DNA from: Aliivibrio sp. 1S175
GTDB lineage: Bacteria > Pseudomonadota > Gammaproteobacteria > Enterobacterales > Vibrionaceae
Reading direction: 5' to 3'
Assembly: GCF_001690985.1 (NCBI RefSeq)
Contig: NZ_MAJS01000019.1
Span: 1-64,000, forward strand
Length of the DNA stretch: 64,000 nt
In this document: piece after piece, positions 50,468-59,236 of the stretch
How positions within the stretch are numbered: position 1 is the stretch's first letter
How the letters are laid out: every line of letters begins with the position of its first letter
The notes under the pieces: generated by a model
The model's database searches: none
The model's input: the letters and a program-made list of their open reading frames with translations, nothing else
Told to the model about the DNA's origin: nothing
Translations under genes and position numbers: made by a program

Positions 50468-50674
50468 CCGTTGTTTAGAGGAAAGACATATATTCCTCCC
50501 TGAGTATCTTTTACTAACCTCTAGACTCCAATGTTGTGTTTGCATATTGGCTCGACTGTTAGAGCCCCGAGTATTGATTTCAAAAAATTTGTTAACAATA
50601 CCCAATATTTACTACGTTTTTGACCATTTGGTTAAAAAAGATTCTTAGCACCGTTTAATACGGTGCTTTTTTTT
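50468..50674 (+). ncRNA. gcvB: GcvB small RNA
   Basis: Hfq-dependent small RNA that represses many amino-acid transporter and biosynthesis mRNAs. Seen: the G/U-rich R1 seed ATGTTGTGTTTGCA at 50531-50544, followed by stem GGCTC/GAGCC (50549-50566). A 5' stem AGAGGAA/TTCCTC is at 50477-50498. The terminator TTAGCACCG...CGGTGC plus eight Ts (50645-50674) is nearly the same as the E. coli GcvB 3' end. Divergent from gcvA, as in enterobacteria. Length about 207 nt (E. coli about 205). The 5' end is estimated. The rest of the 374-base spacer holds the gcvA/gcvB promoters and the csdA leader. Confidence 0.92.
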
Positions 50675-50750
50675 GCCTGTAATTTTGACTTACGAACCAG
50701 AAATCCGCATCATTCTCACTGTCTGCTTACCCTAATAAAAGAAAATCACT

Positions 50751-51968
50751 ATGACTGCATTTAGCGTTGACGCTATTCGAACTCAATTTCCGGCCTTAAC
50801 TCAAGATATTAATGGGCAACCTATTGCTTATTTTGATAGTGCAGCCACTACGCAAAAACCATTAGTTGTATTAAATGCCATTCAAGATTACTACCAAAAA
50901 AGTAACGCTAATGTTCATCGTGGCAGTCATAGCTTAACCGCATCAGCAACGTTGCAATTTGAACAAGCCCGTGAAACTGTTCAGCACTTTATAAACGCAA
51001 AAAACAGTAAAGAAATCATTTGGACTCGAGGGGCAACAGAAGCCATTAATTTAATAGCTCAAACTTACGCTCGAAGTACATTAAAAATAGGTGATGAAAT
51101 TCTAATAAGCGAATTAGAACATCACGCCAATATTGTGCCTTGGCAAATTGTTGCAGAGCAAACAGGTGCGATAGTTGTAAAAATCCCAATGAACCCTGAT
51201 TGCACTCTAGATATGGAGGCATTTGCAACATTGGTAACTCCGCGTACTAAAATTGTTGCCGTAGCTCAAGTGACCAATGTAACGGGCACTTTGAATCCAA
51301 TTGATAAAATTATAAACGCAGCACATAAAGTAGGAGCCATTGTTGTTGTGGATGGCGCTCAAGGTATTGTTCATCACGATATTGATGTTCAAGCAATGGA
51401 TGCGGATTTTTACGTTTTCTCTGGCCATAAATTATTTGCTCCGGCAGGTATCGGCGCTCTTTATGGTAAGCAACATTTACTTGAATCCATGCCAGTTTGG
51501 CACGGTGGCGGTAAAATGGTTGAGAAAGTCTCGTTTAAAAAAACGACATTTGCAGAACTGCCAGGGAAATTTGAAGCGGGCACACCAAACGTTGCTGGCG
51601 CGATTGCTTGTGCTACCGCAATCAATTGGGTTAAGCAGTTTACCCACAATGATCTAAATACTCATATCAACGAGCTTCGTCAGATGGCGATCGATGGCAT
51701 CAAAAATATTGAAGATTTACGGTTTGTAGGCTTACAAAATAATGCGAGCTTATTTTCTTTTGTTATTGATGGTGTCCACCACCAAGACATCGCGACATTA
51801 TTAGACCAGCAAGGCATTGCTGTACGCTCTGGTAACCATTGTGCGCACCCTATGTTAGACGCATTAGGACTAACAGGTACTGTACGCGTTTCATTTGCCT
51901 TGTATAATACCAAGCAAGATGTTCAACGTTTTATCGACGCGCTAAATAAAGCCGTAGATATGCTATAA
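50751..51968 (+). CDS. csdA: Cysteine desulfurase CsdA (group II, SufS-like)
   Basis: PLP cysteine desulfurase that passes sulfur to CsdE. PLP lysine in FSGHKLFAPAGIGAL near 225; catalytic C364 in RSGNHCAHP, the short-loop group II type. Length 405 aa (E. coli 401). csdE follows after 24 bases. Distinct from IscS in this same window, so the genome has at least two desulfurase systems. Confidence 0.95.
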   Translation: MTAFSVDAIRTQFPALTQDINGQPIAYFDSAATTQKPLVVLNAIQDYYQKSNANVHRGSHSLTASATLQFEQARETVQHFINAKNSKEIIWTRGATEAINLIAQTYARSTLKIGDEILISELEHHANIVPWQIVAEQTGAIVVKIPMNPDCTLDMEAFATLVTPRTKIVAVAQVTNVTGTLNPIDKIINAAHKVGAIVVVDGAQGIVHHDIDVQAMDADFYVFSGHKLFAPAGIGALYGKQHLLESMPVWHGGGKMVEKVSFKKTTFAELPGKFEAGTPNVAGAIACATAINWVKQFTHNDLNTHINELRQMAIDGIKNIEDLRFVGLQNNASLFSFVIDGVHHQDIATLLDQQGIAVRSGNHCAHPMLDALGLTGTVRVSFALYNTKQDVQRFIDALNKAVDML

Positions 51969-51992
51969 GCTCAAATTTAAGGTATTTTATTT

Positions 51993-52430
51993 ATGTCTAC
52001 ATTCCCATCGTCACCTTTTGGTTTTGATATTACTCACACCACGGTTCTCGATTTAATGAGTGAAGCAAAAGGGTGGGAAGATCGTTACCGTAACGTGATT
52101 CAATTAGGTAAAAAACTGCCTAAAATGCCTGAAGAACTGCAACAAGATAATGTAACGATTTCAGGCTGTGAAAGTAAAGTTTGGCTACAACATGAAGTCA
52201 TTGATGGGGTTTATTTTTTCTGTGCTGATTCTGACGCGCGTATTGTTCGAGGGCTTATCGCGTTAGTAATGGCTACGGTTAATAATAAAACGGCACAAGA
52301 GATTAACACGTTTGATATGGATGGCTATTTTGCTCAATTAGGGTTAATTGAACATTTAAGCCCATCACGTGGTAATGGACTTAAAGCAATCATTGAAACG
52401 ATTAATGAGACTGTTCGTTCAGATAGCTAG
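51993..52430 (+). CDS. csdE: Sulfur acceptor protein CsdE
   Basis: SufE-like acceptor that takes persulfide sulfur from CsdA; acceptor C59 in ISGCESKVWL. Length 145 aa (E. coli 147). In E. coli CsdE passes sulfur on to TcdA (CsdL), encoded next door on the other strand. Its stop codon TAG is the first three bases of an intergenic repeat. Confidence 0.95.
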   Translation: MSTFPSSPFGFDITHTTVLDLMSEAKGWEDRYRNVIQLGKKLPKMPEELQQDNVTISGCESKVWLQHEVIDGVYFFCADSDARIVRGLIALVMATVNNKTAQEINTFDMDGYFAQLGLIEHLSPSRGNGLKAIIETINETVRSDS

Positions 52431-52542
52431 AAACTATACGCTTCGCTAACTAGATACTATAAGAGCAGAAAAGGCTGATAGTAATAACAATATTTATCAC
52501 ACCAGCCATACACGCACTTATAGTCTCTAGTCTCTAGTCTCT
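52428..52542. repeat. Intergenic repeat, copy 2, filling the csdE-tcdA junction
   Basis: Starts at the csdE stop (TAGAAACTATACGC), then CTAGATACTATAAGAGCAGA as in copy 1 at 24996. CTATAAG (52457-52463) pairs with CTTATAG (52517-52523), and GGCTG (52473-52477) with CAGCC (52503-52507). It ends in three tandem 7-base units AGTCTCT (52522-52542) that run into the tcdA 3' end and supply its stop codon. Confidence 0.75.
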
Positions 52543-53349
52543 AGTAGAGTGTTTCTCTATCAACTTCTCTACAATTCTCGACACCGCAACAAAACCAAAG
52601 GTCGCAGTGACAACCGTAGCAGCACCAAAACCACTCGCACAATCCATACGCTTTGGACCATCAGCGGTTGCTTTAGTCGCACACACAGAGCCATCCGCTT
52701 GTGGGTATTTCAAATGCTCTGTTGAATAGACACAATCAATGCCAAATTTACGCTTAGGGTTCTTCGTGAAATTATGATGGCGACGTAACGTATCACGCAA
52801 TTTCTTCGCTAATGGATCTTGAATTGTTTTGGTTAAATCAGTGATTTGAATTTGAGTTGGATCCGTCTGGCCACCCGCACCACCCGTCGTGATAATTTTA
52901 ATCTTATTACTTTTACAATAAGCTAATAATGCGGCTTTTGGTTTCATGCTATCGATAGCATCAAGTACGTAATCAAATTCTTTAGAAATATATTCTGCTT
53001 GGTTTTCAGGGGTGATGAAGTCATCAATCAAATTAATCTTACACTCAGGATTAATTAATTTAATGCGTTCAGCCATTACTTCAATTTTACTTTGGCCAAT
53101 TGTTCCCGTCATTGCATGGATCTGACGGTTAATATTCGTCACACACACATCATCCATATCAATCAAGGTAATCTCACCAAGACCAGTACGAACTAATGCC
53201 TCTACAGCCCACGAGCCGACACCACCGATACCTACCACACAGACATGTGCAGCACGCATGATTTCCACTTCACTATTACCATACAAACGGCGAGTGCCAC
53301 CAAAACGTTGGTCATAACTTTCAGAAGCAGGAGTGGTTAATTCGCGCAT
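52534..53349 (-). CDS. tcdA: tRNA threonylcarbamoyladenosine dehydratase TcdA (CsdL)
   Basis: E1-like enzyme that cyclises t6A37 to ct6A in ANN-decoding tRNAs using ATP. Adenylation motif VVGIGGVGSWAVEALVRTG near 35; conserved GAGGQTDPT near 152; 271 aa (E. coli 268). Functionally linked to csdA-csdE, which lies convergent. The last residues (TRD) are encoded inside the 7-base tandem repeat, so the C-terminus may vary between strains. Confidence 0.95.
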   Translation of the reverse strand: MRELTTPASESYDQRFGGTRRLYGNSEVEIMRAAHVCVVGIGGVGSWAVEALVRTGLGEITLIDMDDVCVTNINRQIHAMTGTIGQSKIEVMAERIKLINPECKINLIDDFITPENQAEYISKEFDYVLDAIDSMKPKAALLAYCKSNKIKIITTGGAGGQTDPTQIQITDLTKTIQDPLAKKLRDTLRRHHNFTKNPKRKFGIDCVYSTEHLKYPQADGSVCATKATADGPKRMDCASGFGAATVVTATFGFVAVSRIVEKLIEKHSTRD

Positions 53350-53371
53350 GGGTTTACCTTACTCAAAAACA

Positions 53372-53404
53372 AAAAAAGAGCACGATTTATACGCACTCTT
53401 TTTT
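53372..53404 (-). terminator. mltA terminator
   Basis: AAAAGAGTGCG, 7-base loop, CGTGCTCTTTTTTT on the minus strand. It begins about 40 bases after the mltA stop and lies before tcdA. Confidence 0.75.
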
Positions 53405-53443
53405 AGAAGATCAAGCTTTAAGAAACTCGGGATTATTTCAAAC

Positions 53444-54544
53444 CTATTTCTTTTTTGGCATTTCCCATGGATTTTCAGTTTCTGAGTCTTTTAAACCTAA
53501 CTTCCATACTCGCCCAAAGTGCTTAAAGTGGCCAGCAGCAATACCAGCCTCTGAACCCATACCGTAATATTGGTCTAAATGGTTTTCTTTAACTGCACCA
53601 CCCGTATCAAGTACGAGTAATACTTTCAATACGTGTTTACCCGTCCACTTACCATCTTTATCTAACTGTGGAACCTCTGCAAGTATCGGGGTTCCCATAG
53701 GCAATAAACTGCGATCAGCCGCAACTGCCGCACCAGCAAGTAAAGGGATACCGGCAGAGCCTAATACATCATGTGCTTTTTTAGGCGTAAAAAATACGTA
53801 GGATGGATTTGTTTCTAATAATTCACGAACGGTTGCATCATCGTTTCTTTCAACCCATTCTTTAATCGCTTTTAGCGACATATCTTTTCGTTCAACTTCA
53901 CCACGCTCAATAAGGATACGACCAATACTCACGTAAGGATGATTGTTTTTTCCACCATAGGCAAAATACTCTAACTTATCGTCATCACCAAAATGAATAA
54001 AGCCACTGCCTTGCACTTCCATAATAAACGGATCAATCCGATTATCTGAATAGCCAAGCTCTAGCCCTAACCCAGCTAACGCACCCGCGTTAATTTCAGC
54101 TCGAGTAGGACAATCTGAACCACAATCAGGTTTATCATAAACTGGATATTTAAACGTTTCATTAGGCGTATGACGCATTTCAATCACAGGTGAAAAATAC
54201 CCCGTAAACATCACGTTGCCCTGTTTGTCCCCTCCGCCCATTTGAGCAAATTGAATACCATAAGCCGACAACTCTGCAGGGTTTGAACTTTCATCAATCC
54301 ATTTTTGCAATTGTACATACAGATCTTCATAGCGTAATGACATAGACTCAGAACGATTAACTACTTCGGCACTTTGCTTTTTGAATGCACTAAAATCAGA
54401 AGGTTTATCTGTATGGATTTCATTAACTTCATTTAAATTACTGCTGAACCCACCATCTAAATATTGTTGAGCTCGTTCAGTGGGACGATCAGCACAACCA
54501 GCTAAAGCAAGAAGAACACACACGAGAGAAAATTTACGAAACAC
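53444..54544 (-). CDS. mltA: Membrane-bound lytic murein transglycosylase A
   Basis: Outer-membrane lipoprotein that cleaves peptidoglycan glycan strands. Lipobox LAGC with Cys17; MltA domain with FTGYFSPVIEMRHTP near 120 and the 3D domain containing the catalytic-Asp motif LVLDTGGAVK near 313. Length 366 aa (E. coli 365). Same neighbourhood as in E. coli (tcdA-mltA-argA). Confidence 0.95.
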   Translation of the reverse strand: MFRKFSLVCVLLALAGCADRPTERAQQYLDGGFSSNLNEVNEIHTDKPSDFSAFKKQSAEVVNRSESMSLRYEDLYVQLQKWIDESSNPAELSAYGIQFAQMGGGDKQGNVMFTGYFSPVIEMRHTPNETFKYPVYDKPDCGSDCPTRAEINAGALAGLGLELGYSDNRIDPFIMEVQGSGFIHFGDDDKLEYFAYGGKNNHPYVSIGRILIERGEVERKDMSLKAIKEWVERNDDATVRELLETNPSYVFFTPKKAHDVLGSAGIPLLAGAAVAADRSLLPMGTPILAEVPQLDKDGKWTGKHVLKVLLVLDTGGAVKENHLDQYYGMGSEAGIAAGHFKHFGRVWKLGLKDSETENPWEMPKKK

Positions 54545-54718
54545 AATAAAGCCTTATTGAAAAATAGTGTAAGAAGAATGACAAACAAATAGAAATAGAG
54601 CAATTCCTTACCTTCGAATAAGTGTAAGAAAAGGAGAATTTTGACAAAAATTGACACAAACTAGCAGTCAACTTCCAAGTAAATGTAATGAAACATAGTT
54701 ACCTAGAAACTTTAGAAA

Positions 54719-55102
54719 TTATTGCTTATGAAAAATTGATTTATAATGCGTTGGTTTAATACGCAATAACTCTGCACCATCTTTGTCTTCAACCATATAT
54801 ACATACATCATTTCACCGTGTTTATAGCTGAGTTTACTGCCATTAAATTCAAACTTAGTATTAATTAAGCGACCATGAGTATAAATTCCTGCTTTACTGA
54901 CAGTAAAGCTATCCTGAGCATAACTTGGTACGCCAGACTCAACCCAATTACCATATATTTGAGAGACTGGCATTTGAGCAAAAGCACCCGATTTATACAT
55001 TGCAGCAATCACTGATGCGACTAAACCAACGGCAACAAAACTGATTAAAACTAATAATCGAATTTTTCTTTTCTTTAACTCTTTTTCTTGAGCTCGACTC
55101 AT
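54719..55102 (-). CDS. DUF2850 family membrane-anchored protein
   Basis: 127-aa vibrio protein of unknown function: basic N-terminus (KELKKRKIR), one membrane segment (about 15-35), then a small beta-rich periplasmic domain with IYGNWVESGVPSYAQDSF. No catalytic motif. Divergent from argA. Confidence 0.78.
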   Translation of the reverse strand: MSRAQEKELKKRKIRLLVLISFVAVGLVASVIAAMYKSGAFAQMPVSQIYGNWVESGVPSYAQDSFTVSKAGIYTHGRLINTKFEFNGSKLSYKHGEMMYVYMVEDKDGAELLRIKPTHYKSIFHKQ

Positions 55103-55204
55103 TGTGATGCCTACTAAAAATAATTATGTTATTAAGCTTATCGGCAATCCTTCAAAATATTAAGAAAAACTTATGTGACCTTGTACTAAACACTTGTAGA
55201 AATA

Positions 55205-55243
55205 TAAATAATTAGTCAATATAAACGCATAAATAATTACTCA
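55205..55243. promoter_or_regulatory. Two ArgR-like boxes upstream of argA
   Basis: Reverse complements TGACTAATTATTTA (55218-55205) and TGAGTAATTATTTA (55243-55230) each match 12 of 14 positions of the ARG-box core TGAATWWWWATTCA. The direct-repeat spacing is 25 bases rather than the usual 21, and the second box touches the start region. ArgR repression of argA is known in E. coli. Confidence 0.5.
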
Positions 55244-55246
55244 TGG

Positions 55247-56596
55247 ATGAATCGTGTGAAGTTTCGTAGTACCGCTTTAGTTAAAGGGTTTCGCCAATCT
55301 GCACCTTATGTAAATGCTCACCGGGATAAAACCGTGGTTATTATGCTTGGAGGTGAAGCCATTGCTGACCAAAACTTTGCAAATATCGTTAATGATATTG
55401 CTCTCCTAAACTCTCTTGGATTACGGATTGTTATTGTTTATGGCACTCGGCCTCAAATGCGCTCCCAACTCAAAGAAAATGGTCATCATGCGCCTTTTCA
55501 CAAAGGGATCCGAGTCACCGATGAGCAAACCCTTGAACTCGTCAAGCAAATCGCAGGGCAATTACAACTTGATATTACTGCTCGGCTATCCATGAGTTTA
55601 AATAACACGCCAATGGCAGGTGCACAAATTAACGTTATCAGCGGTAACTTCATTATCGCCCAACCGCTTGGCGTTGATGATGGGATTGATTATTGCCACA
55701 GTGGTCGTGTTCGCCGTATTGATACCAATGGTATTAGCCGTATGCTTGACCAGCAATCCATCGTCTTACTTGGCCCTGTCGCCAGTTCCGTCACTGGGGA
55801 GTGTTTTAACTTGCTCTCTGAAGACGTAGCGACCCAATTAGCCATTCGATTAAACGCAGATAAATTAATTGGATTTTGCTCTGAACAAGGTGTTGTTGAT
55901 AACCAAGGTCATATTTTAGCCGAGCTATTTCCCAATGAAGCAGAAACTATACTTGGGAAATTAGAAACGGATCTTAACCCGAAAGATGGAAATTCTACGG
56001 GCACCATGCGCTTTTTAAGGGGGGCCATTTCAGCTTGTAAAGCGGGCGTACCAAGAAGCCACCTTATTAGTTACAAAGAAGATGGGGCATTAATTCAAGA
56101 ATTATTTTCTTTTGATGGTATTGGTACTCAAGTTGTAATGGCCAGTTCTGAACAAATTCGTGATGCTGAAATTGATGACATTGGCGGTATTATGGATTTA
56201 ATTCATCCATTAGAAGAAGAAGGGATTTTAGTACGTCGATCTCGAGAACAACTAGAACAAGAAGTCGCTCAATTTACCATTATTGAAAAAGACGGATTAG
56301 TGATTGCTTGCGCCGCTCTTTATCCTTTTCCTGAAGATCGAATGGCTGAAATGGGCTGCGTTGCGGTTCACCCTGATTATCGAGACGGAGATCGCGGAGT
56401 CACATTACTCAATCGCTTACGCTTTAAAGCCAAGCAATTTAAATTATCACAACTGTTTGTACTTACCACTCGCAGCCTTCATTGGTTTAGAGAGCAAGGG
56501 TTTGTTGAAGTTGATGTCTCGCAATTACCAATGACAAAACAAAAATTGTATAACTACCAACGTAAATCAAAGATCTTAGTGTTAAAAGAACTGTAA
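55247..56596 (+). CDS. argA: N-acetylglutamate synthase
   Basis: First enzyme of arginine synthesis, acetylating glutamate with acetyl-CoA. N-terminal amino-acid-kinase-like regulatory domain (about 25-285, [36 protein letters not shown]) and C-terminal GNAT domain ([14 protein letters not shown] near 375). Length 449 aa (E. coli 443). ATG 55247 is taken; GTG 55256 would match the E. coli N-terminus equally well. Next to recD, the conserved order. Confidence 0.95.
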   Translation: MNRVKFRSTALVKGFRQSAPYVNAHRDKTVVIMLGGEAIADQNFANIVNDIALLNSLGLRIVIVYGTRPQMRSQLKENGHHAPFHKGIRVTDEQTLELVKQIAGQLQLDITARLSMSLNNTPMAGAQINVISGNFIIAQPLGVDDGIDYCHSGRVRRIDTNGISRMLDQQSIVLLGPVASSVTGECFNLLSEDVATQLAIRLNADKLIGFCSEQGVVDNQGHILAELFPNEAETILGKLETDLNPKDGNSTGTMRFLRGAISACKAGVPRSHLISYKEDGALIQELFSFDGIGTQVVMASSEQIRDAEIDDIGGIMDLIHPLEEEGILVRRSREQLEQEVAQFTIIEKDGLVIACAALYPFPEDRMAEMGCVAVHPDYRDGDRGVTLLNRLRFKAKQFKLSQLFVLTTRSLHWFREQGFVEVDVSQLPMTKQKLYNYQRKSKILVLKEL

Positions 56597-56599
56597 ACG

Positions 56600-56637
56600 A
56601 AAAAAGCCGCAACGGATTATCCCTTTGCGGCTTTTTA
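56600..56637. terminator. argA terminator
   Basis: AAAAGCCGCAA and TTTGCGGCTTTT form a strong stem with T-run, six bases after the argA stop; it can also serve the convergent SMR gene. Confidence 0.9.
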
Positions 56638-56656
56638 ATAATCGTCTTTGTTCTCT

Positions 56657-57010
56657 TTAGTGACTAGCAGTATTAGAGAACAAATTAACAACCAGTACAC
56701 CAGATAAAATCAGAGCGATTCCGGCTAATGCTGGTAAATCCAGTTTTTGCCCATAAGCAAAATATCCAATACCGGCGACCAAAACAATCCCAGCCCCACT
56801 CCATATCGCATAAACAATACCTACAGGCATGCTTTTTACGGTTATTGACAGTAAAAAGAAGGCGATAGCATAACCCACAGCAACAATAACACTCGGGGTT
56901 AGCTTGGTGAATTGCTCTGTTTTAGGAATAAAAGAGGTCGCTATCACTTCGGAAATAATAGCAATAATAAGCGCCATTGCTGGTGGCATTGAAACAAGTA
57001 ATTTAAACAT
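56657..57010 (-). CDS. Small multidrug resistance (SMR, EmrE-like) exporter
   Basis: Four-helix proton-coupled exporter of cationic compounds. The membrane-embedded glutamate is in ISEVIATSF. The conserved WSGAGIVL stretch (IVYAIWSGAG) and C-terminal GVLVVNLFS are clear. About 117 aa from ATG 57010; an internal ATG at 56989 would fit EmrE length (110) better, and ATG 57046 is probably too long. None has a strong ribosome site. It sits between argA and recD, where E. coli has no such gene, so it was inserted in this lineage. Confidence 0.85.
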   Translation of the reverse strand: MFKLLVSMPPAMALIIAIISEVIATSFIPKTEQFTKLTPSVIVAVGYAIAFFLLSITVKSMPVGIVYAIWSGAGIVLVAGIGYFAYGQKLDLPALAGIALILSGVLVVNLFSNTASH

Positions 57011-57031
57011 ATAACGGAACAGCCATATTAA

Positions 57032-57069
57032 TACCAACTCTATCAATCATCTAATTGAACATATTGGTA
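57032..57069. repeat. TACCAA...TTGGTA hairpin upstream of the SMR gene
   Basis: TACCAA (57032-57037) pairs with TTGGTA (57064-57069), and inner TCAAT (57043-57047) with ATTGA (57053-57057). It resembles in form the ATACCAATTTG palindrome at 17724. The surrounding spacer 57070-57217 holds nothing else recognised. Confidence 0.4.
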
Positions 57070-57217
57070 GAAAAAAAGATCCGGTATTCCTTCCGAATTT
57101 TAGAGACGCAATTATAGGCATTTATTTCACATTTACTAGAGGTGGAGAAGAAAATGATTATTACGTATATGAAATAATACAGCGGCTAATCTTTTCTTTA
57201 TTAACCACTGTATTTAA

Positions 57218-59236
57218 CTAACTCATTAACGCTGCTAACCCACTGTTTCTCTGAGTTTTAATCATTACACCTCGCGCCACCACTTTCTCTGTTGCGAACA
57301 GATCGAGTTTTTTCTTAGCTCGTGTTACACCAGTGTAAATCAACTCTCGCGTTAAGATTGGGCTGAACTCAGCAGGTAAAGCTAAAACGGTATGTTCAAA
57401 CTCAGACCCTTGAGATTTATGAATCGTCATCGCATACACGGTTTCATGCTCTGGTAATTGGCTTGGTAATACTCCACGAATCGAACCATCTGGCATATCA
57501 AAATAAACACGTAGACGTTGATCAACAGGATCTGGCATCGCAATACCAATATCACCATTATAAAGACCTACGCCATAATCATTTTGAGTCACCATCACCG
57601 GGCGACCGGAATACCACACTTCATCACCATGAGGAATCAAATCAGATTTTCTTAATCCTTTTTCAATTCGTTGATTAAGTCCTACAACCCCAAAGTCGCC
57701 TTCGCGCATTGCACACAATAATTGAATATGGCTAAAGGCTTTTAGTGCCACTTCTGGTTTATCGCCCGCATGGATATGGCCTAAATAACTGCGATAGCCA
57801 TTCACCATCATGGTGATCATTGCGTTATAACTGTCATTACTTAAATCATGAAAACGAATATCAGAGAACCCTTTGGCCCATACCGCTTCTACTTTAAATT
57901 TACTGCCGTCATTAATGGCTTTAGCTAATTGTCCAATCCCTGAGCGCGCATCAAAACGGTAACTCTTTTGCAGCATACACAAGCTATCGGCTACCGCGTT
58001 ATTGTGCGATTGCACAGGCAAAGCATAGCCTGTTAATTGAGATAATTGTTGTGCTTGATTCTGGCTGTAACCCATTTTAGTAAACTGACAGATATCACCT
58101 AACACCGCTCCCGCTTCAACCGAGGCTAGCTGATCTTTATCACCCAATAAAATAACACGCGCGTGTTCTGGTACCGCATCGAGTAGTCGGGCCATCATAG
58201 GTAAATCGACCATCGAGGCTTCATCCACCACCAATACATCAAGGTGTAACGGGTTCGATTTATTATGGCGAAAATCCACTTGGTTTGGAATATAACCAAG
58301 CAAGCGATGCAGCGTACTTGCGTCTGTCGGGATCGCTTCTTTTACTTCTGGTGCTAAACCAATAGATTGCACCGCTTGACCAATGGATTCAGTCAAACGC
58401 GCTGCCGCTTTACCCGTTGGAGCAACTAACTTAATTGCGATACTTTTATTATCTTGCTGAGCTTGAGTCACTAGGGAAGCCAAAAGCTTGGTAACCGTGG
58501 TTGTTTTACCCGTTCCTGGACCACCAGAGATCACCGAGAATCGACGAGTTAACGCTACCGCTGCCGCAACTTTCTGCCAATTCACACAGTGTTTAGTTGG
58601 AATTAAGTTATCCAGCGGTTCTAATTCTGAAGACTTAGTGGCTGCGAGTAAAACCGCATCAATCGCTTGCCAATCTAACTCACTAGATCCCACAACATCA
58701 AGCATATCGCACACCAATTGTTGGCGAGACACTTGGTTATTATTCTCTAATTTTTTAAGCCCACTGAATAAAAAATGGTATTGGCGAGCAAATAGCTCAT
58801 CCAATGTATTCGATAACTGAGCGTTTACCGCCACACTTTGCGCCGCTTTAGTTATACGGTTGGCAACACGCTGTTCAAACGACCAATAACGTTGTAAATA
58901 CAAACGCGTTCCATCAAAGGCTAGTGGCGTTGCTTCTGTGCCATTAGATATCGTCGATGCCGCTGATAACTCACTAATCCACTGATTTTTCTCTGGTACT
59001 AACGCTAACAATGCATCACGATATTTTGCGGGCAACGTAAACAAATCACCTTGCTCTACTTGCTCGATATCAATACACACATGGCCTTTACCTAACTCAT
59101 GGCTAGTCATTGCTGCGAGCAACATGATTAAGTTTTTATCGCTGTTCTTTTCCTGTTGGCCTAAAAACTTAGCGAATTGTAAATCCAATGGACGAAGTAC
59201 ACCATGAGCCATTAAGTGTTGTAATTGCTTAAGCAT
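57218..59236 (-). CDS. recD: RecBCD helicase/nuclease subunit RecD
   Basis: Fast 5'-3' helicase of RecBCD. Walker A SGGPGTGKTTTV near 240, Walker B VVDEASMVDLP near 345, UvrD-like C-terminal motif YAMTIHKSQGSEFEHTV near 610. Length 672 aa from ATG 59236 (MLKQLQHLMAHG), which has GGAG nine bases upstream; ATG 59251 is an alternative. The start overlaps the recB end by eight bases, so translation is coupled. Confidence 0.96.
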   Translation of the reverse strand: MLKQLQHLMAHGVLRPLDLQFAKFLGQQEKNSDKNLIMLLAAMTSHELGKGHVCIDIEQVEQGDLFTLPAKYRDALLALVPEKNQWISELSAASTISNGTEATPLAFDGTRLYLQRYWSFEQRVANRITKAAQSVAVNAQLSNTLDELFARQYHFLFSGLKKLENNNQVSRQQLVCDMLDVVGSSELDWQAIDAVLLAATKSSELEPLDNLIPTKHCVNWQKVAAAVALTRRFSVISGGPGTGKTTTVTKLLASLVTQAQQDNKSIAIKLVAPTGKAAARLTESIGQAVQSIGLAPEVKEAIPTDASTLHRLLGYIPNQVDFRHNKSNPLHLDVLVVDEASMVDLPMMARLLDAVPEHARVILLGDKDQLASVEAGAVLGDICQFTKMGYSQNQAQQLSQLTGYALPVQSHNNAVADSLCMLQKSYRFDARSGIGQLAKAINDGSKFKVEAVWAKGFSDIRFHDLSNDSYNAMITMMVNGYRSYLGHIHAGDKPEVALKAFSHIQLLCAMREGDFGVVGLNQRIEKGLRKSDLIPHGDEVWYSGRPVMVTQNDYGVGLYNGDIGIAMPDPVDQRLRVYFDMPDGSIRGVLPSQLPEHETVYAMTIHKSQGSEFEHTVLALPAEFSPILTRELIYTGVTRAKKKLDLFATEKVVARGVMIKTQRNSGLAALMS

